Positions 12,689 to 28,100 of a stretch of DNA of 64,000 nucleotides are shown piece by piece. This stretch comes from Colius striatus (taxonomy: Eukaryota; Chordata; Aves; Coliiformes; Coliidae), in assembly GCF_028858725.1 (NCBI RefSeq), contig NC_084761.1, forward strand, positions 22,598,501 through 22,662,500, read 5' to 3'. The position numbers were made by a program, and so were the translations under genes. The notes under the pieces were generated by a model. That model saw nothing but the letters and a program-made list of their open reading frames with translations. It searched no databases and was not told the DNA's origin. Position 1 is the stretch's first letter; each line of letters starts with the position of its first letter.

Positions 12689-15600
12689 AACTATGTAAGG
12701 CACTCACAAACAGTTCACTTGATAGTTTTCTGAACTCTCCATACAATGGTAACTTTAGCCAGTATTATAACTACAAAAGTGGTAAAAAACACTAGTATTT
12801 TGCAGTAGCCAACATGTATATGCATATAATTGCCTGGCTTACCCTCCTAGAGAAGCTCGTTTCCCATTCCATGATGGTCTTGTTTGCCAGCCATCACTAC
12901 TGGGTATGTTCATGGGAAGTGCAATCATGCAAGATTTTTGGTCTTGATGCTAGCCTTATCTGCTTTTTGTATGGCATTCATAGTATTTCAGTTAAAAAAA
13001 TACCAAACCATCCAATCTGCTTTTCATTTGACAAACCTACAAGGCAAGGGTTAATATGCCCCAGGAGATTCCAAGATAAAAAACCTTTGTGTTTAGTACA
13101 ACAGCCCTACCAAATGGTTTAGAAAGGCTGCTTCCTAAGTGTTAAAGTACAGCTCTCATTTGCATTTATAATTTAACATCTCTGGAAGCATGAAAAACAA
13201 TAGCTTATGAATAAACTCACCCATCACCTGTAAACCAATAAGTGTATCTGTGATGGAATGTTGCTTCTTTATTTCAGGATGTGGAGATGGGCCTCTAGCT
13301 GTATCATTACTTTCATCACCTTCACAGTCTTGCAGTCTTCACAATCTGAAAAATAATGACATCTCTTTGACCTTGAAACCCCTGACTTGAAGAAAAGGTA
13401 TTTTTGAGATTATCAAAGCAAAACAGATCTCTGCAGTTCTTTGCTCTCTCAGTAGTCATTTTCAAGGTTTACTCCGTTCTTCTCAAATTAAACCCAGCAA
13501 GTATCAATAATGGTGCTGGCTTTACCAATTACACACATTTTGGGAGCCATCACAAGTTTCTGGTTTGAAAAAGACACGTGTTAATAATAAGATGGAGAGA
13601 GCTTCAGTTGAGACTAAGGCAATTTCTCATAGCACATTGTCCTTAACAAGTACCACAGTCCCTAATATTTTTCCCAGTACAGCACATTTGATTTGCCCTT
13701 CAGACCTTTTCTTTTGAGGTGGATTAATATGTTTAATAACTGAACTACTTGTAAGGGAATTATGTCATGTGTCTCTATAAAAGGAAAGAATATGCAAATT
13801 ATTTATAAGGAAATGGCACAGTTGAAATTATGGGCTTTATAGCTGTTGCTTGCTAGTCGAAATTTTTGACCAAGTTGAAAATTTAGGTTACCAGTGAATG
13901 AAAAAACATGAAACAGGGAGATTCAAGGTGGAGGTACCACTTAGTTTTTCTAATGATAAACAGGAGGCAAACTGCTTGAGAACTGAATGTTTCTCTCCTG
14001 ATGCTCCTAAGAGAACAGTGGCTGCTCTTCTCAAAGGTATTCTCATCGTATCTGAGTTGCTAGGCGTAGTTCAGAGGCGACGGCATGAAACACAGTGGTG
14101 TGTTTTAGGGAGGGAGACAAGCACAGTGATCTATTGATCTCTTCTGACTTTAATAGCTGTGACAAGAGAATTTAAATGTTGCCAGCAGGTAATGAGTTTA
14201 TCACTGAGAAGCTGGCTTTTTAGGGGAGCCTGGGTTCAGTCTTGCCTGTGATTAATTGCGGCTTTCCAGCCAAGTCTTCTAGAGAGGTTATCTGCTGAGG
14301 GCTTGAAAACTACCTGGTCATCATTAAAACTAAAAGAGCTTGTTTAGAAAGATAGCGGTAGGGAATAAATGGGTTCTCATAGGAAATCCTGGATCAGAGA
14401 AAAGAATCCAGTTGATATGCAGTTTGAAGATATGCAATCTGCAAGGATAATCATATAGGAAACAGATAACCCCCACAACAGATCTGAAGCCAAGACATGA
14501 TTAGCATGTTAAGCTTGTGGCCAGCATTTTTAGTTAAAAAATAAAACAAAGTAAAAAAGATTTTTAAAAACTGTAAAAAAACCTGACCTATATTTCTGAG
14601 CAAGACAGGGAAATGTTTAGTTTTCCTTGGTAAAAATATGAGATAATTGAAGAAACAGGCTGATGAGGGCAAAGCATGTAGAAGAAAACTGGTTCCATTT
14701 CATTCCATCAGCAATGGTCTGTGTTTACTCACCACCCTGGCTTTCAATAATTTACAAATACACCTGCTTAACTGAGTAGTTGCTAGTTTTATTCTTTTTT
14801 ATCAGATTCATAAAAATGAATGGAATAGATTGAATCCCTGGAGCTGCAATGTGGATGCCAACATTTGAGGCAATAGGAAATATCAGCAAGAAATTTATGA
14901 GATAGTTGGTTTTCTTTCCAGTTTTTCTTATGTGATTCGTTGCAAGTAAGCCTGCCTACAGGCCTTGGCTTTGTTCTGGGCATGCCACACACAGCAATGA
15001 AATGCATAGGATGAGGTGGATGCTTCTGGGCCGTTTTAGCCTTTTATAATACAGCCAGGCTTCATGTCTCATCTTCCTCTGCTACTCAGACTAAAATTCT
15101 ACTCCACACCAATACAGCACTAATGGTTAGAAAACTTTGCTTAATATCTGGCTTATATACCTCCATTTTCAGCTTGGAGTAATTTGTTCTGTTTCAACTT
15201 TGCCCTTTAATTTCCATTAAGCCTGTCCTCAAATGCTGTTAACACAACTTCTGTGTTGAGAGTGTAACTGCGTCCTCTTTCAGTCTTTGGTTTTAGTCTC
15301 TGACCAGATGACAGGTGTCTTTTTTTCTCCCTGTCCTTCTCAAATCTTCTCCTGGCAGCTGTTCAGATTTTATTTTATAGTTATCAAATATGGTAAAGCC
15401 AAATTCTATGTATTACTCATAATTACATGTCTAAATCTCATTATAATTATTATTTGCAGGGACATCTCACCAGCCTTTCTTAATTTCTGCTTAAAATATT
15501 ACTCCATATTTATACCATGATAAAGTCGAGCACCACAAATCCCGTGTAACCTTCATCTGAATAAAGCCAAGGCTATGTCCAGTCCAAACAGTTGTTTCCC

Positions 15601-18038
15601 AGTAATGAAGAAAACAAGATGCTCAGACATCCAACTAGAGACAGCCAAGATTCAATGGAGATTTAGTCCAAAAGAGGAGGCTCCCCGCTACCCCATGAAA
15701 GGAAAAAGAATTTGGACTGTGACATAAGTGGAGAAGAGCTCTGTAGCTTTTTTATTTGTCAGAGTTTTTACTCTTACCTGTGTTCTGCTTTTTACTTTTG
15801 AACAGTGACACACAGAAAGAAATTGTTTCTGTGGGAAATGGTTGTTTCTGTCCCTCAATTTGTTAAAAAAAATACAGCCTGCATAGTGCTTTTCTTCCAT
15901 TAAGTGAACTAGTAGACCACTTCACTGTATATATAATGCATACATAGACACTCAATATATATCATATTGATATATTTCCTAAGTAATGATTTATTACAAA
16001 TAATTCCAAGTTTCTGCTGTACAGCTTGTAATCAAATACCACTGCCCCAAATCCCATTTTTTCCTGACTTTAGCAGCATATTACTGTATTTCCAAGAAAG
16101 ATATATATGAGTTCCAAAGTTTGATTGTGCAATAATAGCTGTTCAGAGATTTACAATCCTTGATATCTCTTTGTTACAAAGGTACCTGCCAAGCTGTTCT
16201 TTCAGGAAAAACAATTAGCCATGCACAATGAAATCATGGATTATTACTATTTTGGAAGTTTTCCGAACTTCTGATGGTGTTGCCCTGGAGACTTACATAA
16301 ACCTTTTGTTACAAGCCTCTAGATGGTTTGGGACCCTATAAATATCAAGGTCAAGAACAATCTCTGCTCATAATTGTCCAAAGAAATACATTTGTCTCCT
16401 TTCATGATGTCACTGACCTTGAGAAAAATAATTGCTAAGGTTAAAATGTCTCTTGGCGATCTGTTGAGCAGTAATTGCTTACTCACAGTCATGACAACCC
16501 CTCCAGGGCTGGTATTTGTGACTTGCCAACTGCCTGACTGTGACTATTAGTTATGGAGGTTGAATGGTTTGAGATAAATTCTCTGCATTGATCTCAGATC
16601 GAGAGAGATGGATCAGTGGATATAATTTTCAAATACTACTGATTATCCATGAGCTAAAACCAATCACTAATTTCTCACAGCAGCAGAATTTTCTTATTTA
16701 AAATGAACATCATTGGTCAGAAATAACTCCTAAATTGCCATCTCATTTGCTTTCCCCAAAATTGTGCTCATATAGGGAATCAAACAAATGATAGAAAATG
16801 AGTCCATAGCAAACATAGAAACTAATAGGTTTGAAGGGAATGAAGAGATACACAGGACAAGTTTGCTTTTTTTGACTTGGTTTTAGGCTGTGCAGAAAGT
16901 ATCTCAGAAGGCTGACCTGGAGTGGAGAGATTTATCATATCCAGCCATAGACAGCTGAGCATCCCAACCTGAGAGTTCAGCATGTCTTACAATGAACTAA
17001 TTTTAGATTCTGCAGTAAAAAATCAACCAGCAGGAGTATGAATGGTCTTCCTTGAACAAGGACATATAGCTGGTGTATAGGAATCTTAATGTTTCTGGAG
17101 GTTACAGGCAGATCTGTACCCATAATAGTGTGCAATGGCATTTATGGCCTCATAATAACCCAGTAAAATTTCAGATAGGTCAGAACAAGAAAAGACAATC
17201 TAAAAGATCCTATTAGAAATCCTCCTTGTCCCATAGCAAAGGAGAAAATCTGTAAGTGCACCACTGGCTGTGTAAAAAGTTTTAAGGTGTCTTGGGTAGT
17301 TGGCGTGTTATGGTGAAGCAAGGGTACACTGGTGAGGAGACTCTTAAGCCAATATAGTATGGAAAAGTAGAGACAGGAAAGAGACAGAAATACTCACTTA
17401 GCAGGAGTCAAGGTGACAAGAAAACTATCAAGGAATCATTTAGCAAAAGTGAAGATGTACTGTAAATCTATTGCGGTGGATATAAATAAAAACATCTGGA
17501 ATTTTGTATTACCTAGCATGCATCCATTTTGGGTAGTATCACTTGTATCTGGTGGGGTTTTGAGAGGGTTGGTGTTTTTTGGTTTTTTCTTTACAAATGA
17601 ACTGTTAAATCACCGGTTAGAGACAGAATCAAGTGGTTAAAATGGAAGTAATATCAGTATCCTATAAAAAAATGTAGGTAATCATGTCCTGAGATGACAA
17701 CAAACTGGACATTTACTGTCTTGAACAAAGCTCTACAAATTGAACCACATAGATGAATCCATCATTAGTTTCTGCTACAAGAACATCCTTGGTCACTAAG
17801 TACCTATCTATCTGTAGTTTGAGGGCAGCCTCAGGCCTCTACTACTGAAACAGCCTCAGGAATTCTGCAAATCATAAAAGAGTTCCCTAACTCAAAAAGC
17901 CATTTCCAACACTGAGTAATGGTATGTTTTAGATGATGTTGAAGAGACAGTTTTACAAATCAAAACCAATTCTATGCAAAATGATATGAGAGAAAAAGAA
18001 TTAAACAGAAAAAACTGACAATGTCAATGACTGTAACA
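12689..18038. other. Intergenic DNA, nothing recognised
   Basis: AT-rich sequence without recognisable coding motifs, RNA genes or CR1 similarity. Open frames are short and lack conserved domains. Confidence 0.55.
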
Positions 18039-18512
18039 ATCATAGAATCAGAGAATGGTAGCGGTTGGAAAGGTCCTTTGGAGATCATCTAATCCAACCC
18101 CTGTACAGAAGCAGGTTCACCTAGAGCAGGTCGCATAGGAACATGTCCAGGTGAGTCTTGAAGACCTCCAAGGAAGGAGACTCCACAACCCCTCTGGGCA
18201 ACCTGTGCCAGGGCTCCCTCACCCTCATAGTGAAATAGTTTTTTCTTATGTTTAAATGGAACTTTTTGTGTTCCAGCTTCATCCCATTACCCCTTGTCCT
18301 GTTGCTAGATACCATAGAAAAAAAGGATGTCCTAACCTCCTGACACCCACCATTTAGACATTTCTAAATATAACTGAGATCTCCTCTCGGTCTCCTCTTC
18401 TCTAGACTAAACAGCCCCAGTTCCCGCAGCCTTTCCTCGTATGAAAGATGTTCCAGTCCCCTCCAGTCATCTTGGTGGCCCTGCGCTGGACTCTCTTCAG
18501 AAGTTCTCTGAC
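18039..18512 (-). mobile_element. CR1 LINE, 3' fragment, minus strand
   Basis: The plus strand begins with the reverse-complemented tail (CATAGAATCAGAGAATGG) and GATCATCTAATCCAACCCC. It then runs backwards through the CR1 3' UTR into ORF2 remnants. On the minus strand these read VSSNRTRGNGMKLEHKKFHL, NIRKNYFTMRVREPWHRLP and [16 protein letters not shown], with [19 protein letters not shown] further inside. The copy is 5' truncated at about 18512. It is the only repeat found in the 27-kb stretch between 12.7 and 39.7 kb. Confidence 0.92.
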
Positions 18513-21200
18513 GATAAAAAACTTCTAGTAGATGCCCCCAAAAACCACAAGATTGGGCTGAAAAAGAAAACTGTGGGTTAAAAAGCAGCCTGGATTTGAA
18601 ATAAATGAAAGTCACAATAAAGCAAGATAAATAATGCTATTTTTATTTCCTTGGAAGCCAGGCTGCTCCTTTAAACAGCATACCCTTTGTTCCCAAGCAC
18701 AGGCTAACCCACATAACAGAGAAGAAGGAGAAAGTGATAGCAGCAAATATAAGTGAAAAATTGCACTTTAAAGAAAGGGAAGCAAAGGGAAGAAAAATCT
18801 GGATGTGGCAAGCAGAGTTGAAACACTGAAAGCTTATTTTTTTTTGTATTCTTGGTCCCTGTGCTGTCCATGGCAGTTTCAGACCAGTTTGGGAAGCGCT
18901 AACTGGAGTTACTGCTCTCACTGCCCCAAAAGTACTTTGTTTCTAGGAGTTTTATGTTCAGAAAGGTGAGAAGCTGTGAAATATCAAGGGCACATATTGG
19001 AAAGCAAAAAAATAGCAGCCTTTGACTCTTGAAAAGGAGAAATGAAAAAGTCAATTTGAATACAGGAAAATATAGACAATTCCAGTAAATACATCTGCCT
19101 GGTAACAGGCTCGGTGCCTGTTTTGAGCTCATTGTCAATTGCAAGTTTTTGAATCTGACAACGAGCAAAGACACCTCTTTTGTGGGTTTATGTAAAGGTC
19201 TGTCCATTGAAGAGTAAAATTTCACAGTGATATCATGGGATGACCTTCAAAGGTGTCCTTTCCAGAAAAAGTTGTAAAGGATCTTCTGATACACCAGTCT
19301 CAAGTACAAGGGTAGCAAGACAGCAACACACACAGATTTGGCCTAAGTGCCTTCCTCTTATCTGAGTCAATTGTATAGAAATTAAATTGTACTCCTATGT
19401 TCTCCTTGTCTCCTCTCACAGCCTTTCATCAAACAGTTATTTAAAATAAATATTTCTTTCCTCCATGACTTTCAAATGCTTGTCGGCATTAGCTGCAGCT
19501 GTCAGCCCAAGGTGAGAGTCAGCTAAGAGAAAGAAAATCACAGAGCAGGATCACACTGCTGCTTATTTCTTCTGAACTTGATGCTTTATTTCAGCAACTC
19601 TGCTGGATCCCACTCTTCCAAACCTTTACATTTTTTGCCAGCTCAGAGGCTCCAATTTCAACATTTTCTTTACGGTAACTCCTAGTTGTGGCAAGCCAAA
19701 TGTACATATTTTTCAACGTAGATAAACCCCCTTCACTTGTGTCTGAGAATAAAACGAATATGTGAGCATTCAATACATCTTACTATTAACATGGATACAA
19801 ACAAGGCAGCCAAGTCAATAAATTACAAGAGATAGGCTTCTCCCAGAGGACGGGAAGGAAGTACATGAATAAAGGTACATATGTTAGGCAAAGTTGAGTC
19901 CCTAACAAGACATCTGTGGAAGGGAGGGAGAAAATAAATCTTTTCCCTACTCTCAGGAGAACTGCATTAATCTTGCCTCAATTAGGCTTTTCTTACCTAT
20001 TCCTTTTCCCCTATGAGCAAATAATAAAAACTATAGGAAGGAAGGAGCTCCAGCCAAAGTTTAAAAAATAAAGTAGAAAACTATTCTTTCAGAACAAGAG
20101 ATAGTTAAGAATTTTGCTCAAGCAAAGCACAGCTCATCTCTGATCAGTTGATGATTTTACACAGCTTATGCACTACATTTTCTATGCCCAGAGCCAACCA
20201 GCTAAAGTTAATCCTTTACAGAGCATTTTATCAAATAAGGAGGATGAGATGAGTGTTGTGAAGAACAGCCCCTCACTTGTAGAGCCATTTTCTCTGTCAC
20301 TCACTGAGTGCTGGTGCCTTTAACACATCCCTAAGGGCAAAGATCTGTTTATTGTCTGCTCCCACTCTACTCACTTTCAATATCTGAAGAAGAAACATAC
20401 TCCATTTTAATCCATATTGCATGAAGACTGTATCTCATGTTCAGTAACAGAAAGGCACAGCCACTTGTGTTGAGGATGCCTCTTTCACACTCACCCATGT
20501 AGAAATTCCTGTGGTCTGTGTAATGCAAATGATTCTTTGCTGTGGAAGTCTCTTTATAAGGTGCTGACAATTAGCGATCTGCTAATGTAATAACAGAAGA
20601 GGTGACATGTACCCCCACAGTAGAGCAGGTAAGAACACCATGATGCATCCGTATGTGCCGTAGGTCTATGGAAAGAACAGATTTAGAGTTGATCTTCCCA
20701 GGTTTCAAAGTGTAACCTTTGGATCACATACTCTGACAATGTTCAGGCATGTTAATAATCTCTTGTGAGCAAATGACACAGAACACACAAATAACAACAA
20801 AAATGATTTCAACTGCTGTTTACATTTGTTGAAGTCACCTTCTGCTGCAATCAAGGAGGTCTACCTTTCCTATTTCTGCTGAAAAATGAGAAAAGCTATT
20901 TCTTCATCTGTCTGTCCACCTATCCATTGTTTTCTGATACAGCATCCTAAATCCCTATAACCATCACCAGGTTGACACAACATGCACACCAGGTAGGATC
21001 CAGCTACTACCTTCCTTAACATTATGCATTCCCTGGGAAAGCCTGAACCTGAAGCTAGGCTGAGGCCCCAGCTCCGAGCACAGCCACATGCCCAGAAAAG
21101 CCAGGGCTCTGGATGATCATTAGGCTTCCTCTAGCCCTGAGCTTTTATCACCTCGGGAAGGTCAGCTATTTCCTCTTGCCTTGCTTTGTGATTCCCAGAG

Positions 21201-21259
21201 CCCTTTCTCCTTCCCCTTTCATTTCCCTTCCTTTCCTCTTCCTTTCTCCTTTTCCTTCC
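21201..21259 (+). repeat. Polypyrimidine tract
   Basis: About 59 bases are almost purely C and T (CCCTTTCTCCTTCCCCTTTC, then a single A, then ATTT-CCCTTCC-type units, ending CTTCCG). The opposite strand is a purine tract. No function is assigned; such tracts are common slippage products. Confidence 0.7.
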
Positions 21260-24200
21260 GTTACATCATGTAATCCCTTACCAGGTAAACTGCCCTACAG
21301 TGGAGGAAATGAGCCTGGATGCCCACTCGTTTTACTGCCACAACAACGTTCTCCTTGATTTGGCCTTCTACCACTTTTCCTACCTGATTTATATTTACAG
21401 CTTCGACTTTTTGAGGCAGGAGCTGTCTCATACTCAGTATTTTCACAGTGCCTGGCACAACAGAGATCTATTTTATGACCTTCAGATGGGTTATTTTTTT
21501 TTTCTTGGCCTTTGCTTATATAATGCATATGATTCATTAATATGAAGTCTCCCCTAAGAGAGAACATCTGCTTTTGTTTTTCATTTTTTCCTTATTCTGT
21601 GAAGTTGTCAAGTCAGCTTTGGGATATTTTGTCTTAACTTGATCCTTAGAAAGCTGATGTAACTGGGATGGGAAATCCTTTCCAATTTTACCTTTCAGGG
21701 ATAATCTCATGTTGGTATATGCTATTTCCTGATTAGATGTTTGTGTTAGGAGAACATCTTTCTTCCCAGTTGCGTCTTTTGTTTAGTTTTAGAAAAGATA
21801 ATCCTTGGGTCATTAGTTCTTTCTATAGTCCTGTTGAGCTTGGCAGAGTTTTCTTTCCTTATATTTCATAGCAAGTTTTTCCCCTGTGTATATTCCCTTG
21901 AAAGGTTTCCTCCATCTGTTTTGTATTTTAAGGCTTGGATGAGGTTCTGAATCTTGGGTGATGTGGCCATTTCTACATAGGGCATTATCAGTTACGCCTT
22001 TAGAAATGTACCAGATTTGCAAATCAGAGGGTAATGATTTATAGCCCAGATGCTGCTAACTCTCTCATTACTGGTCAAACAATGACTTTTTCAAATGTCA
22101 GATAACAGATGGTGAAGATAAATTTTATTTCCTCTTCTTCCCAAACTACCAGTTGAGCTAGCAGGGAAAAAGTGAGAAGAGGGGAGAGCTGGCCACATGC
22201 TTCAGATTTTAAACATATTTAGTTTGAAACAGCATTTAAAGCCTGACGAGTTCTATAGGTAATTCCATTTTCCCTCTATTTTGGTCAAAATTTCATACTC
22301 TGAAATCCAATTAAAAAGTGGCAAAATTTTTACTACTTTATAAAATTCATCTGCTTTTTTCTTTAAGATGTGATGATGTCAAAATACAATTGGTAAGTTA
22401 CTCTTAAGTTTTTAATACTGAAAACCAAATTGAACTACACTGTAAAAAATATGTTTATATTTTTTCTTAGAAAGGGATTGCTATTGCTACAATTTCTTTG
22501 TAGCAAAGTGTTCTGTTTTAGGAAGATGAGATAAACAGCTGATAAAATGTCTATGGGATATGCTTAATTATCCAGAATTTTATACATAGTTCAGAAATAT
22601 TATCTAACATTAAACATAGCATCATGTAAGAGATAATTAGTTCTTATATTACATCTATACAAAAGCATACATTTTTTAAAATCTATCTGTCTGTCTCCAT
22701 TAGATTATGACATTGCTGATGATACAAGTTATCCCGAGGATAACGTAATTGAAAAAAACAGTTTGTAGTAGACAGCAAATGATGGGTGCAATTTCATTCT
22801 GACCAAATCCTGTTTGATTTGGTCTGATTGGGTGATCCTTCTGAAGGAGCAAAACTTAAAGAGATGTTCCCTGTTGCTATAACTTTCACCACAACCTTTG
22901 CTTTTTATCTATATTTAATTCTGAATAGGCGCAAGGAGAAATCAACTATATTCAGCTGGAGTCAACAGCATCTACAGAGTGACTGACAATACTATCTGGT
23001 TTATTCTCTGAATGTCTGTGATAAGACTGGGTCCGACTAGATGACAGGATTAAATGTGTGTTTCTTCTAATTGGAATAATTTTCCAACATGAAATCTTTG
23101 TAACAAACATTACAATTCTAAGGCTTTATCAAGATCCCTGGTGACATTATTAGGAATTGTACTTGAATATCTATGGAGTAATTGGTAAATATTGAACATT
23201 TATCAATTGTCTTAACCTTGAAAGTAACTAGGCTTTGTACTGGGAAGCAATGGAGTTGATTATGATAGTAACCATAATGACTATGTAATTGATTATATAG
23301 TGGAAGACATCCTAATGTATATATCTTGCTATCACAAAAAAAAAAAACAAGTATGTAGACAGAAGGAGAAACAGTAGAAAAATCCCATCTTTAAAATACA
23401 CATTATGGCTATGCTACAAGCCACAAGGCTCAAAGAATATCTGAAATTCCCTGGAGAGATGAGAACTGAGACCAAATAGCCTATTCATCTGCCTTTTCTG
23501 GTGTGTTTTCCAAATTGTTTTGTTCAGAGAACAGGCAAAATGTTTGTTTTGTTCTTAGTGTTGCATATTTTTGTGTATGTTCTCATTTTTACAGAAAAAC
23601 TCTCTTCTCAGTTCAAATGCACCCACCTTTTGCACATTCTCAACAGCTGTCCCTCAGGAGTAATGAAAATGTTCTGCCTCATTTTTGAGCAAACCATGGC
23701 AATATCCTCTGTTTGCTTCTGTTCCAAAACTTTCCATTAGCAGAATCCTTTCTTTGCTACCTGGATGAAAAAGGACAGTAAAAGATTTAAAATTTGTTTA
23801 AGTAATTTAAATAACAGCAGCCATTTTTCATCTTCCTCAGCTACCTTGGCCAAAGCTTATCCTAATGCTCCTCCAAATACTTGCATTCTCCCCTGCATAT
23901 TTAGCTGATGCTAGCAGATGCTTAGCCTGCGTGTCAGCCCTCCAGGGATGGAGCCATAAATGTCTTCCTCAAAACTTCACTGAGTACCATTCCCCTCCCA
24001 GCAAAACTTAATGACTTTGCACAGAAATCAAAACCCAAATGAAGCTCCTGAGTAAGAGGAATTCAAGTTAGAATTTACTTTCTTATCCTCACTTGAACTC
24101 AGCCTTCTACAACCACTGCAAGGCTTTCTCTCTTTAAAATTCATCTATTCTATGGATGCTGCTAGTAGCATCTTACTGATAGGAAGGAAAGGCAACAGGG

Positions 24201-25150
24201 CAAAAAGGAGTCCTGAAAAAGCATTTTATTTGATCACCCTATATGGAGCAGATCTGCAACAAAAAAAAGGAATGACTTTCCATTAAACTGAAGGCAAACA
24301 AAAATCAGAGAATCAAACAAAATAAGTGTAACCTAAGTGAAATGAATGGCCTGAATGGATGATGTATTGTTCCTGTTGGAAGTGGGGAGTTACATTTATA
24401 GCAGTTGGCATATGACTATGTAAGAGTTGTGGTGTGAAGTGTTTTGTCTATGTTTACTCATTGGGGCAAAGCTTAAGATGTGCTAGCAAGAAGGAGGTTA
24501 ATAAAAAATACAAGTTAGTTTAGTAGGTTTGGGTTTTTCCTGAAAACTCAATTTTAGAGCTAATCCTACACCTTGTGAGAACCTGATTGATTTCTGTGTG
24601 ACCAGGTTTAGCAGGACACAATGTTTGTCACCAGCACAGTGTTGCTGTGAATGCTGCTAATGGTACCCTGAGTGGTAAAGCAAAAAAGGATCAATGCTGA
24701 GTCCTGAAGACTGAAAATTTGCTAAGGAAATTTGACTTGAGGAAAACATAAGAACATATTTTCTAATCATTTTGATGACACAGATAAATATGAAACTCGG
24801 GGGTTTGTAAGGCTTAATTTTCTTAATAAAGAAAATAATAATCAGTTGATAAATACTAGATCCTCACGTAATGCAATTCACTTGCCTTCCATTGATTTAA
24901 GCAACTATTAAATTGACTTAAAGGCAGCTGTGTCAGCTTATTTCACCAAGGGGTTTGGTTCTGAATATGTAAGAACTTGATTCCGTAAAGTCTTTTATAT
25001 TTATCGTTCCCATGGTGCATCAAGAGGCCGATCATCTCTCAACAAAGTGCAGTCTGCCAAATGAATGAACAAAACCCAATTTCCTCATTACGTGACCACA
25101 GTTTAGATCATTCTGTGTGGGGATACATATGGGCACAGAAATACATTCTT

Positions 25151-25162
25151 TATATATATATA
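25151..25162 (+). repeat. Short (TA)n microsatellite
   Basis: Six TA units followed by TTTATACACGTACATA in an AT-rich context. It is short and of no evident function. Confidence 0.6.
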
Positions 25163-28100
25163 TTTATACACGTACATAAAACTGCGTGTAAACAAGCAAA
25201 ATTACAGAAGTAAATGATAAAATTATACATAAAACCAGATTCAAATAAAAATTCCAAATTCATTTTGATGACTTCATCACATACTTTGTCTTTGCTTATT
25301 AATGTGCATTCACTCATTCATCCTTCATGCTGCCTTCCCCCTGAAGGAACAACGTCTGTAAACAGAAAGAGAGTAACTTCTCTAAATCTCAAAGCCCAGT
25401 AATCTGGGATTTAAAAAGTAAAGTGGTACCATTACAGCAGATAATTGAAACTCTGGAGAAATAGGTCAGAGCTGCTGTTCATCTCCACACCGCTACCAAC
25501 AAATGAGGTCAGTTTTAGCTTTCTTTTATAGTGTTGTTGCTTTGAAAGAGAAGGCACTGCATTCCTAAGCAGCAACACTGGATAAAAGTAGAAATTACAT
25601 CTGCAGTCTGCATGGCCAGAGATGTCCCTTCTTAAAGAGTTCACCGAAAGGCTTCCAGTATTTCCCTATGTGCCTTCCACCGAACGCATACCCAGCAAGT
25701 AAATCTTTCTATGCTCTTTTTAATATTTCTTATAAAATTACCTACATTATTGCAAATGATTAGCATACAGCATGCATGAAAACATAATAGCATTTTCCAA
25801 ATATCCTTAGTGTAAAGAAGGATAAACATGCAGACTCATTCAGAGCATTCTCTATTGCTGCACATGCATGCTCTAGTTACCTATTCAAGAGAAGTTGTCT
25901 CTACGGAACTACTAAAGGAAATGAAAATAAGGATCCCAGCATTTTCTGTAATTGCTTTTATGGAAAATAGTCATTCAAGAAGGAATTTTGTGCAGCTGGT
26001 AAAGATGGTGTAACTACAAAAAAACCACAGCCTTCCTATAAATTCTCTCTGATCCCCGAGGAAACCTCAGGAAACAGGCTATTGCAGTGCAGATTTGCAC
26101 AGTTCCCTGAAGAACACTGCGCTTTCACAAACACCTCCCTGAAGAGATTTAGCTTTTCAACAGTTTACACTTAAGTACAATTAATTTTGATGGCCCCTAC
26201 ATGCTTACAAGCCTAATGCTTGGTATTAATGACCACATGAGCCTTTGTGAGCTACTATTGTTGTACTTGGTAGCCATCTTCATCCACTGTGTAAATGATA
26301 AGCTTGAAGCATGATGGTCTCTCATAATTGGTTGAAATGTAAAGAAACTGCCAATAAAGAGAGTTTTTAGTCTCAAGTATTAGAAGTGTGGAAGAAATAC
26401 ATGGATGCTGTCTCTGTTCTACATCATAAGATACAAATTCAATTTTTATTCAAACATTAGAACTTGTGCCTCATGCTGCTGACTTGAATAAGACTCATTT
26501 GAAAGGATGCAGGTGAACCACAGAGTTGCCTGCAAGCTATGTTTACTAATTCATGCTTTTTGTTAATGGCAAGTATTTGGACAGATGTCAGTATTCAGGC
26601 AGTTACCCACAATTTGTAAAAACTTGATCAGCTTGTGCTAGGACTGAGCTGTTAATTCCTTTCTGATTAAGAAGTTTATCGTATTGAGAGCCATGAAAGT
26701 TTGCAGTCCATCTTTTTTAAGTTTTCTGTTTCGATATTCGTCTAGATCTATACATCATCTATTCAATATTTACAGAGGAAACCTCTTAAAACAATGAAAT
26801 ATAAATGAGTCATTTGGTGGAGACAAGACATTTTTCTGCCAAGTTTTACCCAGATGGGCATTTGGGATTTTTATGCAGGAACAGGATAGCCTAATGAATT
26901 TGGCAAAGGGAAATCAATATGAGAATAATTTATTTAACTACTTCTTAGAATTTTTTAAAGTGATAGATTGATGATAGGTCATGAAAAAAAAAAAAAAGCA
27001 GCATTACCATTTCCCCTGTACTGTAGGTGGATTAGGTAGATAAAGATGACTGGTCTGTAGCCATTCCCTGTCTGACACAGGGATTTTTCTACAGAAAAGT
27101 TACAAAGGCTTCTGGGTGAAAAGAAATGATGATATTTGAGAGACTAAATATTTACACTTCCTGAATGTATATATTTTAAAATAGAAATATGTCAATGAGT
27201 CAATACTTCATTGCCTGTAGTGATTTTGCAAATTGTGGCTGAATTTCCTAATTTAATACTTGAGTGTGCTGGTTGGAGAATAAAGTTCTGACACCAAGGA
27301 AAACATGCAACTGAACATGAATAACAGGCGAGTAGGCTTCTTTATCTGATCGCCTTGAGCAATTTGGGAGGAACTCCCAACAAATGACAGCTGTCAGTAG
27401 TAATAATCATGTCATATGGCATCCTTCTGAGAAAAAGACAGAGATTAAACCATAATATTACAGAAGAATAAATGCACATCGTATTTGGTATGGTTCCTTA
27501 TGTTTATTTTTATTTGACCCCATTTATGATCCATTCAAATTCCTGCACTCAGAAAGTATAATTTCTTTCCCTATAGCTTCACATTTATTTTTTCTTTTAT
27601 TTTTTTCCCACAGATATCCTCCTCTTCCTTCTCTCCTTTACTTTTAAAGTAAATAACAGAAGGCCTGTAACCACCATGCCATCCGCTGAAATTTGCTGCT
27701 TGTTTGTAGAGGAGATAAAGTCAAAGCACAAGATGTGCAAATCACCTTGTCAGCCTCTTGTGGAAAGAATGCAGCTGATTCTGCCAGGGATAAGGATACA
27801 TTTAACACTGACTCAGAAAACATAAGTTATTGGTATTTCAGGTAGGATAGTATTTTCCTAGCCACCAGCAGACAGAATGGATCTTTGCTCTTACTGTTTG
27901 CTGCATCTTGTTCAGGAGATAAGCATCGTTGCTGTGTTTCCTATTACAGGAATCAAAGAAAACTTATACCTTAGTAGAAATGGAATAAGTATATGTCCAG
28001 GATCACACAGTGCTCGAAGGAAAAGCATCACATTTTAACAAATGCTGAATGCAACACATTCATTCTGTGGCTCTAGATAATATTATTGGCCTCTGACATG

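Noticed and set aside
18841..18905. hAT-like terminus (minus strand AGCGCTTCCCAAACTGGTCT)
   Set aside because: It resembles a Charlie-type end, but no matching opposite inverted repeat or 8-bp duplication was found.
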